A stretch of DNA of 64,000 bases from Emydura subglobosa (lineage: Eukaryota > Chordata > Testudines > Chelidae): NCBI GenBank assembly GCA_007922225.1, contig ML679969.1:2765236-2829235 (forward strand), written 5' to 3'. The notes below the pieces were generated by a model. It did no database searches. It had not been told where the DNA came from and was given only the letters and a program-made list of their open reading frames with translations. Made by a program: the position numbers and the translations under genes. Within the stretch, counting starts at the first letter, position 1; every line of letters starts with the position of its first letter. Positions 29,102 through 42,390 of this stretch are shown one piece after another.

Positions 29102-30198
29102 TATTTAAAGTGCTTTGCAGGACTGACTAAATTTCTTGGGGAAACAGATGGGAAGAGATTGGGACAAACTAGAGTGTTTTGCTTTTAGACTATCCTTTTG
29201 GTCCAAGGATCTATATCTCTCTTAGAGGGGACATACTCACTTATTCTCCAGTTGCTTGGCAGGCAGGACCAAGTGACTTTTCCTGAAGATGTAACAAGTT
29301 GGTGGCAGATCTGGGTATGCAGCAGAAGTCTAGTGGGGGTGGGGGGTTGCTTGTGCTGACCATTGTCTCCTTTAAGGGAACTTCAGCATCCCTCATTCAG
29401 TCCCCACAGCCAGGAGCATTGCTGTTATACAGGGAATCCTTAAACCACGTTCAGGTGCATAAACTAAACAGAACAGCAGCTGCAGCAGTCGGGGGCACTC
29501 CTGTTTACCACAACAGGACTCCAAAGGCTGGGTTACCACCTTAGTTGGTTTGAGGGTTTTTCTTTAGCAGGGGGTGGAGGGAAACGTGACCAGGACTCAA
29601 GGTTTTTGTTTTTTCCCCCTGTAATTATCAGCCTGGCCCCTGAGTTCAGTAGCTTTTCCCTTAACTGTGGGTGGCCATGCCCAATTCCCCCAGACTTCAC
29701 TAGGTAATCAAAAGGCAACATTAAGCCTTTACACCTCAGCATAACACTAAATCTGGCCCATAATTCAGAACTAGGTTAGCATTTAAATTGCCTCCCCCTG
29801 TAACGCATCTCTTGCACTGGGCGGGTCAATGACCTCTCCTTTATTTAAAAAAGGCTCTGTGCTACTGTCAGCTTCACTAGCGTTCTTGGCTGCAGTGTGT
29901 GGAGTATGAACAGATGGCCAAGAAGCACCTGCCGGAAGAGCTGGCTGAAGTGTGGTGGCCAGGAACTAGGAAGGCAGATTTTTTTTTCTGAGGGCCCAAC
30001 TGGAGTGGATTTAAAGGTCCCTGGTTTTCAGGAAATCCTACCTATTTGCAGAAAGTGGCGAACATCTTACCATATCTCAACTGACACCCAGAACACTTGT
30101 GTGGTGGGTGGGGAGACCAGAAATCAACGGGGTGTAACAAGTGGTCTGGCTCTCTGGGTGAAGCTTGGAGGGAGAGAGCTGGGAAAGCCTTCAAACCT
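29102..30198. other. noncoding downstream of actin, nothing recognised
   Basis: No exon or clear repeat was identified. Confidence 0.35.
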
Positions 30199-30470
30199 AA
30201 GGCTGTCTCTACACTATGGACTACTGCAGCTGTACTGCTGTAAGGTTTCTTGTGTAGCTGCTCTGTGCTGACAGGAGAGCGCTCTCCTGTCAGCACAATT
30301 AAACCACCCCCAGCCTGTGGTAGGTAGCTATGCTGTGAGGAGAGCATCTCCCACTGACAGCCCCGTACACACCAGAGCATCTGTTGGTAACACTGACATT
30401 CAAGGGGGTATTTCACCCTGCTGATGGACACGTTTTACTGACCACTGCTGGTGCAGACAAAGCTTGAAGT
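30199..30470. mobile_element. non-autonomous DNA-transposon-like element with a central palindrome
   Basis: Opens with aggctgtctctacacta and ends with tggtgcagacaaagctt, roughly inverted ends. It contains a perfect 34-bp palindrome at 30264-30297 (half-site tgtgctgacaggagagc) and internal phrases shared with 17286-17485. No transposase frame. Confidence 0.45.
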
Positions 30471-33364
30471 GTCTCACTGAGATGACAGAAGCAAGCGGTT
30501 TCTTTAGAGGAGGGTCCAAGGGATACCTTCTCCCGCCCTAGCCTTCCTTCCGTATCATGGGCAGGGTTAGGGTTCAAGCACAGTCAAAGTCCTGGGTCCT
30601 GAATTGTTTCTAGCTAGGAACTGTATTCATTCCATGAGGGAATGCAATGGGACGTAGGTGTTCAATGTCTCTCTATTCTGGCTAAGGGGGGGCTAATATA
30701 GACGCTGTTACTTTTTATGCCAACAGAAGTAGGTGGACTTTGGGGAGTGGGTGGTAATGTGGTGGTGTAGCAGACCAGTGTAGTAACTTTGTAGTGCAGG
30801 CCAGTCCTACTACTTAGCAGTAGTCTAAGCAATCAGAAGGGCCATCACCAGGGAAAAGGTGCCCATTATGGCTATTGGTTGAGCTGGGCCTGTGTGTTCA
30901 ATCTCTTGCAAATGCGAAATGCATAACAAGCTCTCGTATTTCTCTGAAAACAAGAGCTGAATGTTGGGAGGGCAATTGAAAACTTCAAGCCTCTGATGTG
31001 TATGGCTCAGTCACCCTGCAGCTGTATCTGGCACTTCCCTGGGAGCTGGCACTGCTGGACCACCGAGATAATCAGGTTCTGTGTTACCTAATCAAACCTT
31101 TCCTGAAACTGCCCTAACCAGAGTCTCTAAACCCTTCCCCTTCCTTTCTTAGTTCCACCTGTCTGAGGTGGAAATAGAATTAACTGGCATTTGTCGCAAA
31201 TCCCTTGGTTAAGTCTGCTGCAACGGCTCTTGCTATTGGAAACAAAACAAACTCCACTCTTTACTGCTCCAGTCTGAAGATGAGCTACTTAACTGCCAGC
31301 CAGCCTCATGTAAGCTGTTAATGATGACTCCTGAATGCACAGGGAGCTGAGAGCTAGGAGCTGTCTCCTCTCGGCCGATCAAAGCGAACTGTGTAACACT
31401 CAAAGCCATGGAGGTATTTTTAGCAAAAGCCTCCGACTTACACTAGCGGTTAAGCTGAGCCGTTAGACAAGCAGATCTGTGCATAGCTTTCCTCAGATGC
31501 TCCACAAGGCTCTTTAAAGGAATGTATTGAAATCAAACCCCTGGTGGCTTTTTCCCCTTTGTTACCTATGACACAGTAAATGAGTCCAGCCTATCAACAG
31601 ACCCTCTCTGAACAGCTGTTATCTATGTGATGCCTTTCACACAGCTCCCAAACAAGGGTTTCCATGGAAATGACCAGCTTCCTCAGAGTGGTGGTGGTTA
31701 CTGGCGGGGGAGGCAGTCCCATCACTGGCAAAGGTGAAAGCACCGCCTGTGCTGCGAGGGGTATCCAGGAGGGCATGCCCAACACAATCAGGCCGTTAGT
31801 TTCCACGGTTGTTCTCAGCAGTGGCTCTTGGGAAGTTGCGCAGGTGGAAGGTCAGCCCATGGTTGAAGTACATCCTACGCTTTGAAAATGCCTCTTAAAT
31901 GACCTGACACCAACTTGGAACTTAGTTGATTTCAGTGTGTTCTTCTGTGGCTGCGTTTGCCTCTGTCCTGGTACAACCTGGCTGTAGCTACTTCCTTGTA
32001 CCGTTCAAGAAGCGGCTTATGAATAGGCATGACTGGCTCCGCCAAGACCCAGGTGCAGGCTATCCTGGCTTTAATGTGCAGAGACCGAGGCAAAGATCAA
32101 CTCAGCTTGCAGGGCTGAGAATAGTGCCCAGGGTCCTGAGTTTGATCCAACACCCACTGGGAGTCTTTCTGTTGACATTACTGTGTTGGAAGAGATCCTC
32201 TGTCTTGCTCTATGCTTACCTATTTCATTGATAAAAAGGAGGAAATAATGGTGTTAATATTCCCTTTCGGATCACTTGGACTGGCTCTTCCTACTGCGTG
32301 TATGTTGATCAACAAATCTAGTTGACTTCCCCAGGGTGTTTGTGTTGAAGCAAAGATTTCCTATCCCAGCACTTTAGAGAGAAGAAGGAAGAAGGCGTGA
32401 GGAACAATACTAAAAATGTCTAGGTGACAAAGGAGAAAAAAGCACAAGCCCCAGCTTTTTGCGCTCAAGGAGAATCTCTGTTGTATAGGGCCTATGACAC
32501 ACAGTCAAGCAGTTCTGGCTCGGTTCTGTAGAGGATAGTAAGGGCCATGCTAGCTTCGTTCTTGCCGTACACGTGTAGATTGTAATAAGTCAGGAACTGA
32601 AGTTGGTATTGGGTTTTTTTTTTTTTTTAAAGTTTGAATGATTACAGCCTCTGCTCCTGTTTTTGCTGTGCACTTTGGGTGAGACGAGGTTCAGATGAGA
32701 AGCAGGATGGGTTGGTGCTGCTAGGAGGCTGAGTGAAAGGGTTTGGATCCTTTGTTTTACAGTTGCCTGGGGGCCTGGGCCCAGCACACTGACTAGCTGT
32801 GTGTCCGGAAGCAGGAGCATCCCCTTGTTGCTTGGAGCATGGAGAATGATACCATGGGGGCTTCTGCCAGTGATGGTGTCCTTCATGCCGCCTGCGGTGA
32901 GAGCTGTGCAGTAGAATCGTAATAGAGCCTGTAGCTCAACTTCAGAAGGAAAAGGCTCGTCCCCTTGCCTGTCTCCAGAGCTACCTTAATATCCCAATCT
33001 AGCGCTGATGGACTCAGCGGTAACTTCTCACCATTAGCAGCGACTGACCACGTGTGCCTCTTTCCCTTGCTCATTTAACAGGCCAGGTCCCTGACTGATG
33101 AGACTGGAGCATAGAGAGAAAAAATTCCTCTGTCCTGGCAGAATTGTAAAGACTTGCGAGCTTCCTCCTCCTGAGCTCTTCTCTCACAATAGGTTGAGTA
33201 AAAAGGCTTGGGCTCAAGCCCCGAAGTGGCTAGGGAGAGAACGTTTTGCTATTTGCCAGATTCTCTTGGGGGACAGGAGGTGCACAGTGGACCACTCAGA
33301 GATGGGATTTGAAAAAGTCAATCTCTCTCTGCAGCCGGGAGAACGGGCTTGTGGTGAAGACTTT
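30471..33364. other. noncoding, nothing recognised
   Basis: A poly-T run at about 32613-32628. Chance open frames only. Confidence 0.35.
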
Positions 33365-33445
33365 GTCTGTCAGTACAGCACCTAGCACAACGGGGCCCTG
33401 GTCTTGGTTGTGGCCTCTCCGTGCTACTGTAAAACAAACAGCAAT
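33365..33445 (+). mobile_element. SINE tail fragment
   Basis: Reads cagtacagcacctagcacaacggggccctgg and then a degraded gctactgtaaaacaaa end. Confidence 0.65.
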
Positions 33446-36055
33446 GCACATCTCTCTAATAGCACAAAATCTAAACTTTGTCCTTATGCCTTTTTTTCCT
33501 GTTCTGTGGGACTGTGCTTTTTTTTTTTTGATGAGTTAGTTGGAACCTTTACAGAGATGCACAGGCCTAGAGAGAGAGAAGTTTTATGAGGATGATGAGA
33601 CTATGAAATGAATTGGGCAAATGCAAAAACTCACCCCTAATGTTATTGCCACGAGATGGGACTGGGTTGTCCACCTGTGTTTAACTGCTGGGAAAAGGTG
33701 ATAAATCTTTCCCTAGGAATTTGCTTTCAGAACACACTGTTCGAAAAGTCTCCTAATTAACTTTTATTCTTTTCTTGTTCAAATAGTTTGCGGTGGGTTT
33801 TTAATAATGCAAGGTTTAACAGTGTGACTGTAATTCATTAAGGGACGGGCCGCTTGGGTTAGCATCAGGCAATATGTGAGCAGTGTGCAATGCAACTTTC
33901 TTTTTCCCCACGGCTCTGCCAATAAATGCATTTCGATCCTCGGTGCTTGCCAATGTAACTCCAAGTTGCCTTGCTAGTCCACTCCTGGCACCTCTAAGAA
34001 CTCTGCCACTGCCCCGTAATGCTGACCACCTTCACATCCCGCTATTCCAGTCCTAGACAGACACCCTGCTCTGCCCATGATTTGCAGCCCTCATTACACG
34101 TGCAGTCCTGGGCTCCCATGCATAGTTCTGCTAATGTTTCCCCCCACTCTGCCACTGCGCTTCAACCCTGACCCACAGCCTGCCCCCATAGCATCCCAGT
34201 TCTGTGTACCCAACATGGCTATCCTAGTGTTCCTAAATCCTGAGCTGCACTACCCCCATTCTTCCAGTCCTTATCCCCACCTCATGCGATTTTTTTCATG
34301 AGCCCCACACGCTAACACCCCTTGCTACTGCTAGTCCGTGGGTAGCCCGCTATTGCAACTAAATAACAGGGTGGGTTGATGGCTGGCTGAGAGCACCCTG
34401 GCTCGCTGTATTGGAAACCCTTCCTCTAGAGACCAAAGGTCGATTGATGGACCTCCTGCCCTCCCCCAGGCTAGCTCCCCCCATGTTCCCCTCCACTGTC
34501 ACACTGGCGTGTGGGGTAACTGGTTCTGTGTGAGAGAACAGGGGGCAAAGCTACAGAGGCAAAGGCCATCTTGGGAGGCAGGGTCGTGGTCTGGACTGTG
34601 CGGAGCTGTGGCCTGCAGTCAGCACTGGGAGGGGGTGGCTGTTGCATTATTTTTTATTTACACGTTACCTAACTCCAATTGAAGTGTTAAAGAGAGCACC
34701 ACAACACTGAACCTTTCCCCTGGGCCCGCAATCTCCTCTGCCTTCTGTATGATATTCTCACTCTTCAGTAGACATTCCGTGTATCGTTTGCAGTCATTGC
34801 TGCCCTCTTGCTTGTGTGATTGTTTGGGTGTCGGGGCAGAAAGCAGGGAGTTTAAAGAGGGGATCCTGTAACGTTTAAGACATCTGATCACTTTCTAGCT
34901 TAGCGAATAACTGGAGCGCTCTGCCCTTTGTTAACAAGGCTAAGAGCAGATTTCCCACGCTTCCCAGACAGACAATCCCAGACAAGCTGAGGGTTGGTGG
35001 GATAGGCCCTACTCAAATGCATGTGGATAATAAACTGCCTTGGAGCGAGGGAAGGGTGTGCGTGTGTGCACCCATGCATGTGCAACAGACCCTGATCAGC
35101 AAAGAGCGGTGCACACAGAGATGATAAACTCGGGCAGAACCCACAGGCCCTGCCAACTTGTTTTACACCGAGGTGGGGCGTGAACTGCAGAACCACTCTT
35201 CCCTTGTACAGCTGGCTGGAATGGAAGTCCGCTGAGCTTTGCCACCTGCTATGCTGGAACGTCGATGGGAGGAGTAGGGAGCTGGTTACCGTGTGCTCTG
35301 ACTACACGGGGCTAGACGGATGGGAACCAAAGAGTCCAATGGTCATTCTGTGCTGGGGGAATGTAGCCCAGGGTGTCTGCCCCCTGCCATGTAACCCCCT
35401 CCCTCTGCCATCTACTGATCCCAGTTATACCGGCGGGCAATTCCCCTCCAGCAGGAGCATTCTCTGCTGGGCATTGAAGCCAGATTGCAGCCCCGTTGCA
35501 TCACCGGAGCAGCACAAAGGGCCCCTAACCTGGCCTCCAACATCCCAGTGGAACTAGTCTATCAGCGCTGAGCACAAATGGGGGAGAGGGGGGCTGAGCA
35601 TGCTGTGAACAAGGGGATCCCGTATGGATTTAGCTACATGACTTGGAAACTGTTGTCCTGTGCCCCGCACGCCAACCGTATCACCAGGGGCATCAGCTGC
35701 ATTAACCATCCTGGTGCTGGCTGACGTGTGAGAGTTACATTTATTTCCAAGGGAGAAGATAATCCTGCATGACCCCATCATGCATTTAGGCTGGGGTCCT
35801 ACATGGAGAATTTGCTGAAGACTGCTGGAGCCTTTCCTCCGTGTGGTTCAGGACTCCAGAGAGGAGCTGAGCCCAAAGAGCAGCTCATACATTGTGTGCA
35901 AGATACTGTGCGCAAAGAGGCAGTTTTCCAACGCGCTCCTTGATGTCCAAACTCCGCTCCCATGGAGGTCAATGTTAAATCTCCCATCAGCCTCAATGGC
36001 ATTAGGGTTAGGCCGGTGCTGAGCGGTTTTCAACTGTGCAATGAATGAATCTTAA
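33446..36055. other. noncoding, nothing recognised
   Basis: Contains a C-rich, pyrimidine-biased patch at 33960-34320. Overlapping frames at 34900-35557 show no domain. Confidence 0.35.
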
Positions 36056-36185
36056 ATCTTAGACTGTAAGCTCTTTGGGACACAGACCATATTTTTGTTC
36101 TTTGTACAGCGCCTAGCACAATGGGGTCCGAGTGCATGGCTGCAGCTCCTAGAGGCTGCCACAATAAGATGATGAATAATAATCC
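36056..36185 (+). mobile_element. tRNA-derived SINE, 3' portion
   Basis: Carries gactgtaagctctttgggac, tttgttctttgtacagcgcc, tagcacaatggggtccgag and a terminal aataataat run. One of the best-preserved copies of this family in the window. Confidence 0.8.
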
Positions 36186-36929
36186 TCCTATGCTGGCTGA
36201 AACCCGGCCATCTTCACCTGGCATTCCTAACGCATGCGTTGTGCTCCGTAGGACGCTGCACTTTGTCTCTAGGAGGCATATAACTGCAGTGACACAATTA
36301 CTGTCTCCTGTGCTTTGTTCAGATACATGAACATGGTACGTTGCTCTGCAGCCAGGAAAGAGGTTAGCAGCGAGAATGAGCGTCTCCGTGGGTGCATATG
36401 TATTGTGAATTGCTACATCTGCCGGCTCCTTTGAATGGACGGCTTTGTCGGCCTTTGTCACTGGAGGCCTTCGCTTCCTTGTCTGCCCCCTGCGATCTCA
36501 ATCTGTCATCTGCCATTTAAAAACATGCCTGAACAGCTCCCTGCTCCTGGAGCTGAAGTGTTCTCATGCAGAGCGCCTGGCTCCAGGAAGAAGGGGTTGT
36601 CCAGTGAAAATCACAAGTGCAGATAGTGCAAAATTAGCACACGGTCGCCTCTCTGGCAATTCTCAGTCGGTGCTGGCTGCTGCTGCTCTACCGGCTCCTG
36701 CAGGACGGGGAACCTTGCATCACTAAGCATTTTTCAATTTACCTCCCTATCCAGTCTCCTTTTCTGTATTTACAAGTGTGCTTTCTAAGGCTGCTGAAGG
36801 TAACGGGGTAGCGCTCCAATTACGGGAAAGAATTCGCTCCAACTACCACTCCTTTATATGCAAGACCACAAGCCACTGTATTTCCATGGCTGTCAATTTC
36901 TTCGAGGTCAAAGGCTTGCTGAGAACTGG

Positions 36930-37160
36930 AGTCTATTGGAAAATGCCGTGTTTTCCATGAAGAAAAGTAGGAAAAATTAAACTTGTTCAAACAAAGTGGA
37001 AACTTTCCTTAATGAAAAAATGCAAACCGAAATGTTTTGGGGGGCAAAAAGCCTGAAATGTTTTAAAGAAACGAACATTTTTCATTTACAAAAAGAAATC
37101 AAATGGCCGTTGTGAGTGTGTAAAAAGCAAAACAAAAGTTTGACGGAAAAGTTTTGCCCA
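36930..37160. repeat. AT-rich dispersed repeat
   Basis: Phrases such as gtggaaactttccttaatg, aaccgaaatgttttgggg and tttgacggaaaagttttgcc match the style of the 1-500 element. Confidence 0.45.
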
Positions 37161-37639
37161 TGTGGATTCAGCCAAGCTGGGTGTCTTCACACTCCTGTGG
37201 AAAGACTTCCTTCCTAGATTCCCTTACAAATATTTGAGTTGCTCGTGTATTGCCGTCAGAGTGCCTCTGGGTCCTTTGGATTAGTGGAAGACAGGGGTGC
37301 TGGAACAGTTTGTATATCGAGGGTGCTGAGAGCCATTGAACCAAACTGTAAACCCTGTATATGATGGAAACCACATCATGCCAGGGGGTGCAGCAGCCTC
37401 CCAGCACTGCCGGTTCTAGCACCTATGGTGGAGGACGTCCAGGAGATGTACTGGTAATGTGGTTTGATTGTCCAGGAGAGCATGGCTATGCCCACAGGAT
37501 GCTGGAGATTAACCAGTTTGAAAACAGGGCTTAACTGTAAGTGCCATGTGGTGGGGGTCTGTTTCACTGTCTAATAAGTAGCCAGCCTTCATTCATGGTC
37601 GCACCTGGATCCCTGCTTGCAAATTTCCTCATGAAATGT

Positions 37640-37925
37640 TCTCTACGGGTTGGATGAGTTGGCTATATATTCGATGGTCAGCTCTTTGGGGAATGGGTAG
37701 GCTTTTTGTTCTGTGTCAGTTAGGAGACCTGGTTTTATTCCTTGCTGTGACCCTGGACAGCTCCCTCCGTCTCTTTGTGCCCCTTGTTTCCCTTCCTACC
37801 CTTTGTCTGGACTGTAAACCCTTTAAGGCAGGAACTCTCACCACCCTGTGTCTATAGAATGCCTCGTACAATGGGGCCCGACTGTGGCAGGGGCCTCCAG
37901 GTGCTCATACACACCATAATGTTTT
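37640..37925 (+). mobile_element. tRNA-derived SINE, near full length
   Basis: taggagacctggttttattcct, ccctggacagctccctccgtc, gactgtaaaccctttaaggcag, then a degraded tcgtacaatggggcccgac. Both head-proximal and tail sequences are present. Confidence 0.65.
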
Positions 37926-37984
37926 GCCGGTTCTTCAGTGGCAATCCCTATGTTTTGTAGCATGACTGCCAGTCGTGGAGGTGC

Positions 37985-38408
37985 CAGCCCTCTCACCGGA
38001 GACTTCTGAGGAGAGGCTGAGGGAACTGGGCTTGTTTAGTCTGCAGAAGAGAAGAATGAGGGGGGATTTGATAGCAGCCTTTAGCTACCTGAAAGGGGGG
38101 TTCCAGGGAGGATGGCGCTAGGCTAGTCTCAGTGGTGGCAGATGACAGAACCAGGAGCAATGGTCTCAAGTTGCAGTGGGGGAGGTTTAGGCTATTAGGA
38201 AAAGATTTTCCCTAGGAGGGTGGTGAAGCCCTGGAATGGGTTACCTAGGGAGGTGGTGGAATCTGCACCTTTAGAGATTTTTAAGACCCAGCTTGACAAA
38301 GCCCTGGCTGGGATGATTTAGCTGAGGTTAGTCCTGCTCTGAGCAGTGGGTTGGACTAGACACCTCATGAGGTCCCTGCCAATCCTCATCTTCTAGGGTT
38401 CTATGAGA
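37985..38408 (+). mobile_element. CR1 LINE 3' end
   Basis: gaggctgagggaactgggc, ttgtttagtctgcagaagag, ggggggatttgatagcagcc, gtggtgaagccctggaatggg and the terminus gttggactagacacctcatgagg then ctagggttctatga. Conceptually it encodes the CR1 C-terminal [17 protein letters not shown] motif with later stops. Confidence 0.9.
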
Positions 38409-40361
38409 GCGGGTCTTCGCAATGGCTCCCACGTAGCTTTATAGGTGCGTGGGAATTAGGGCTTCACTTCGCTTTGGCTGACTCAAATCTCAGCCTTGTT
38501 TGAGTTTTGCGCCCACTAGAGCGGTGCTGCAGGGGGGTCCTGGCAAAGCGGTCAGGCTGCTGCCGCTGGCTAAGTTACTCCTCCTGATCAGGAGGCAGAA
38601 CTTGGTGCTAAAGGGCCTGTGTTCAGACCATGCTGGCAACCTGAGATATAGTGTGGTGGCCGCCCCGCTGGCCAACACAGCAGGGACTGAAAACGGATCA
38701 TTCAGCACGGAAAGCACATCCTGCTACAGTTTGAGCTACGGGGTCCAGGCTCTGCAGCTGCGAGCTGTGACGACTTATATCCTCCGATCGGCACGGACGG
38801 CAACTTGCAACGCACGCTCACCACTGGGCAACAGCAGGGCACATTACAGTGGCACCCTACATTATCAGCAAAAGACACTTGGTTGCATGTGCTTTGCTGA
38901 ACCAAAGTGTCAGTTAGCCCGGCTATCCTGGTAACTGCCTCTCTCTTCTCGCCTCCATGGCTGCTCTGGCTGATTCGGCATGGGTGTGGGCTCCTGAGGT
39001 ACATGGGCAGGTTTTTCTTGGGACGGGGCTGGTGTCGATGGGACTTGCATCTGCAAATGTCTGGCTCTCCTGGGCTGAGATGCACCCATTTAGCCCAAAT
39101 AACTTTGGTATGTGGTACCAGACTTGACTTGACTCTTCGGGAGACCAGACATTGCAGCCTGCTCTGTGCCAGGCACCACTTTAAAAGAAGAGGAGAGGAT
39201 TGTTCCGTCTCTAGAGGTATACGAGGCAGCTCTCATTTTGTAAGGCATGTATGCTGCAGCAATAGTGCTTTAGAAACGCAGGTTATAATATCCAGTGGAG
39301 GGGGGGAGGGGGCAGATGCAGAACTGAATCTCTTCTACCCCAGCCTCCCCAGTCCGCAACTGGAATCTGGCCCACCTACCCCAGAGGAAAGGCGGGGGGA
39401 GGAGTGACTTTTGGAAGTGTAATACATCGAAGGCTGACACTTAGCGCCTTTATTGCTTTCCCAAATCCCTTTCGATGCTGCCGCCCCCCTGCTGCGAGCA
39501 CGCGGCCCATCTCGCCACGTCAGCCTTGGTATTTCGCAGCGACATCCACGCTTGCAAACGGTGTCATGCGTGAGAGAGCAGGATAAAAACCTGAGTCGGC
39601 CCAGCCCCTCGACTCCGATTACCCGCTGCCTTTGTACTCAAAATGGGAAAACGCTGCTTGCAATTTCTTCGGAGAAGCATGAAGGGGAGGAGGAAGGAAG
39701 GAGAGGGGGAGCAGGGGGAAGAAAAATACAAGGCCAGCCACCAAGGCACAGATGGTGCAATTAGAGGGAAAGGACAAATTCTTCACACAAGATTATACCA
39801 CTAGAGGAAAGCAAACAGCTCTGTAGGGGATCCTTTCCCTGTTTTAAAAAGCAGCCAGCAGCATATAATTCCTTCATGTAAACTGTATATTTAAGTACTT
39901 AAGATGGTTATGAGAGCGGCAGAGGACACCCGGCTCATGGAAATTAGAGTGTTTTCAAGCTTTGAAAGTTCAATGAGGCTGCAGATAATGCCATCCTCTG
40001 ATCGACTGCGGGAGTGCTCACAAAGGGCTGCCGGGGCTCGCGCGCCTTTTGTGCTCTCCCTGCGTCGCCGTTAAGGTTGGAGCCGCTACCGCCGCGTCCT
40101 TCTGGCCTTCTTATTTTTCCCATAGCGAAGTTGGCAGGGAGGAAAGGAGACAAGAAAGGCGGTGGAGGCAGGTTCCCCAGACGCAGCTGGGGTGTGCGAA
40201 TGGCGTCGCCTGGCTGTTTGATTTGTCTCTCTCCCTCCTTCCGGTGGATGGAACCCACCGGCTCGGATCTGGGGACTGACTGTCTGTTGTATTTGTGCCT
40301 GCTGGGAAAGGGGTGAATTCCTGCTGCAGGAAAACATGGCGCTTGTTCCTTTCAGACCATG
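38409..40361. other. noncoding, locally CpG-rich
   Basis: No exon recognised. Short CpG-rich patches occur at about 39470-39560 and 40020-40110, with a purine run at 39660-39725. Overlapping frames on both strands of up to 166 codons carry no domain. Confidence 0.35.
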
Positions 40362-40612
40362 GTGGGTATTATGGTAGGGTCTAGAAGCCGTAGCTGATAC
40401 TGAATGCCCATTGTGCCAGGTGCTGTACACACAGGTCCAGCCCTCAAAACCTTACAATCTCAACAGCCAAGATAACGGGAAAGATTTCTGCCCCCACTGT
40501 ATAGGCAGGGAACAGAGGCATGGAGATGTTAAATGGCTTTCCCAGGGTCAGGCAAAGAGAGGAACGTTGAATGCGTGTCCCTTGATTCCCAGCGCAGCGT
40601 CTTAACTGGTGC
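40362..40612 (-). mobile_element. tRNA-derived SINE
   Basis: The + strand reads cccattgtgccaggtgctgtac, aaccttacaatctcaaca, gcagggaacagaggcatggaga, tttcccagggtcaggcaa: the complement of the SINE, so minus orientation. Confidence 0.75.
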
Positions 40613-41429
40613 GTCTCTCTTTTGTCTTCGGGCCAACTGCAAAAGGGAAAGGGGTATGCGTCCATTGAGGCGCTGCAGGAACATACTCCTCTCTCCCTTT
40701 GGGGAGTTGTAGCAGCAAAACAGCTTTCTGATAAGCCATGTTTATCAGATTGGGTCCTCCATTGGGTTTAGTTTAATTCACTTTGGAAGTGAATTAAAAT
40801 AAACTGAAAAATTAAGACCATTTTAATTCTGAATGAGAGAGTCCACATGGGGTCTTAATCTGGTTTAATTAATCCACTTTAAATTTGCACCTTTAGTTAA
40901 TGCAGATGGACTTTTCTGAGTATCCCTGTGTAGACAAGGCCTTAGTGTGGATCTTCTGCATAAGATAATTAAAGAAGCCCCATCTTCTTAAGACCACAGG
41001 GGGGTGCATATGCACATGCAGGTGCTCTGTCTTTCTGGGTCATTGATTTTGGCTCTGTAGACCAGGAACAATTTCAAAGCACTTTAAATTAAATGCCTCC
41101 TATATGAGAGTTTAATTATCGCTTTATAGGATGGTTACTGGGCATTAGGATTTCTATAATTATGAATATCCTATTAAACAATGAATTATCACAAACAATT
41201 AACATTAATTACATTTCTCCACGTTAATTAAATTATTCTTTTGGTAGGGCAAGCGAGCGTGCTCTGCCATAAAAATTAAAGTCTCATCACGGGAGAGTCT
41301 AACAAAGTGGAAGTGGAAAGAGTGCACACGGCGTTTGGTGTTTCTAGCCTTAAAGTCAGCCTTATCATTCTGCATTTCCCTTCCTGTTCGTATGCGCCCA
41401 TCCGCTTCACCTCCTGGAAGCCCCTTCTT
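40613..41429. other. noncoding; includes transposon-like end and AT-rich block
   Basis: 40750-40955 is T/A-rich with a terminal gtgtagacaaggccttag shared with the gtctaca-ended family. 41085-41275 is rich in TAATTA cores and may be regulatory. Confidence 0.35.
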
Positions 41430-41897
41430 TTGCATTGGATGGACCAGGAAAACATTTCTTACAGCGAGAGATTAAAGGAACTCAACCTGTTTAGTTTATC
41501 CAAGAGAAGGCGAGGAAATGACTTGATCACTGCCTTCAGATACCTTCGTAGGGAAGAGATTTCTGATAATCGATGGCTTTTTCATCCAGCAGACAAAAGC
41601 CAAACGAGATCCAGGGGTTGGAAGCTGACACTTGACAAATTCAGGGTACAAATAAGGCACAATTTTTGAACAGTGAAGGTGATTGAGAGTGGGAAGAACT
41701 TACCTGGGTATGGTGGTGGATTCTTCATCACATGAAAACTTGAAATGGAGACTGGATACCTTTAGAGAAGAGATGCTACAGCTCAGAGAGAAGTTATGGC
41801 ATTGGTGCAGAAATGAATGGGCGAGGTTGTGTGGCCTGGGTTATGCAGAAGGTCAGACTGGATCTAGATCCGTTCATCTAAAAATCTATGAATGTGG
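41430..41897 (+). mobile_element. CR1 LINE 3' end
   Basis: gagattaaaggaactcaacctg, tttagtttatccaagagaag, ggttggaagctgacacttgac, and the terminus gaaggtcagactggatctag then ctatgaatgtgg. The open frame at 41307-41669 encodes CR1-like LKELNLFSLSKRR and then stops, so the copy is a remnant. Confidence 0.85.
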
Positions 41898-42129
41898 CTC
41901 AAACGCTTGCAGGCCACGAGCTTTCTCCCCTCTGAGAACGGAACTCGATATGGTGCGGGAGATGGTCTGTGTTTTGCTAGAAGCATGGTCGGTGAATCAG
42001 TAGATGCTGCTCTTTCTGGAGAGTCAAGACCAAGCCAGTGCCCCAGCATGGGTGCAGGGGGCACTGTGCTGCTGGCAGCGCTGTGTGTTAGAAGAGATGT
42101 GGTGATGAGGGGCATAAAGAGGCAGGCAG

Positions 42130-42390
42130 TGAAGACTAGTGGTTAGCCCCTGGACTGGGAGTTAGACCTGGGTTCTGTTCCTGGTGCTACCACTGATCTG
42201 CTGAGCGACGTTAGGCAGATCATGTCCTCTCTCCATGCCTTAGTTTCCCCCTCATGCTCTTTGTCTGTCTTGTCTGTTTAGACCATAGAGTCACTGCCCT
42301 GAAGAGCTTTGCTCGCTGTGTTTATGTCCTGCACCTAGCACGGTGGGCGCCCCGAACTCAGCTGGAGGTCTCTGGGTATTACTGAGGCAA
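42130..42390 (+). mobile_element. tRNA-derived SINE, near full length
   Basis: Begins gactagtggttagcccctgg, continues agacctgggttctgttcctgg, atgccttagtttccccct, and ends in a diverged tail gcacctagcacggtgggcg. The head is tRNA-like. Confidence 0.8.
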
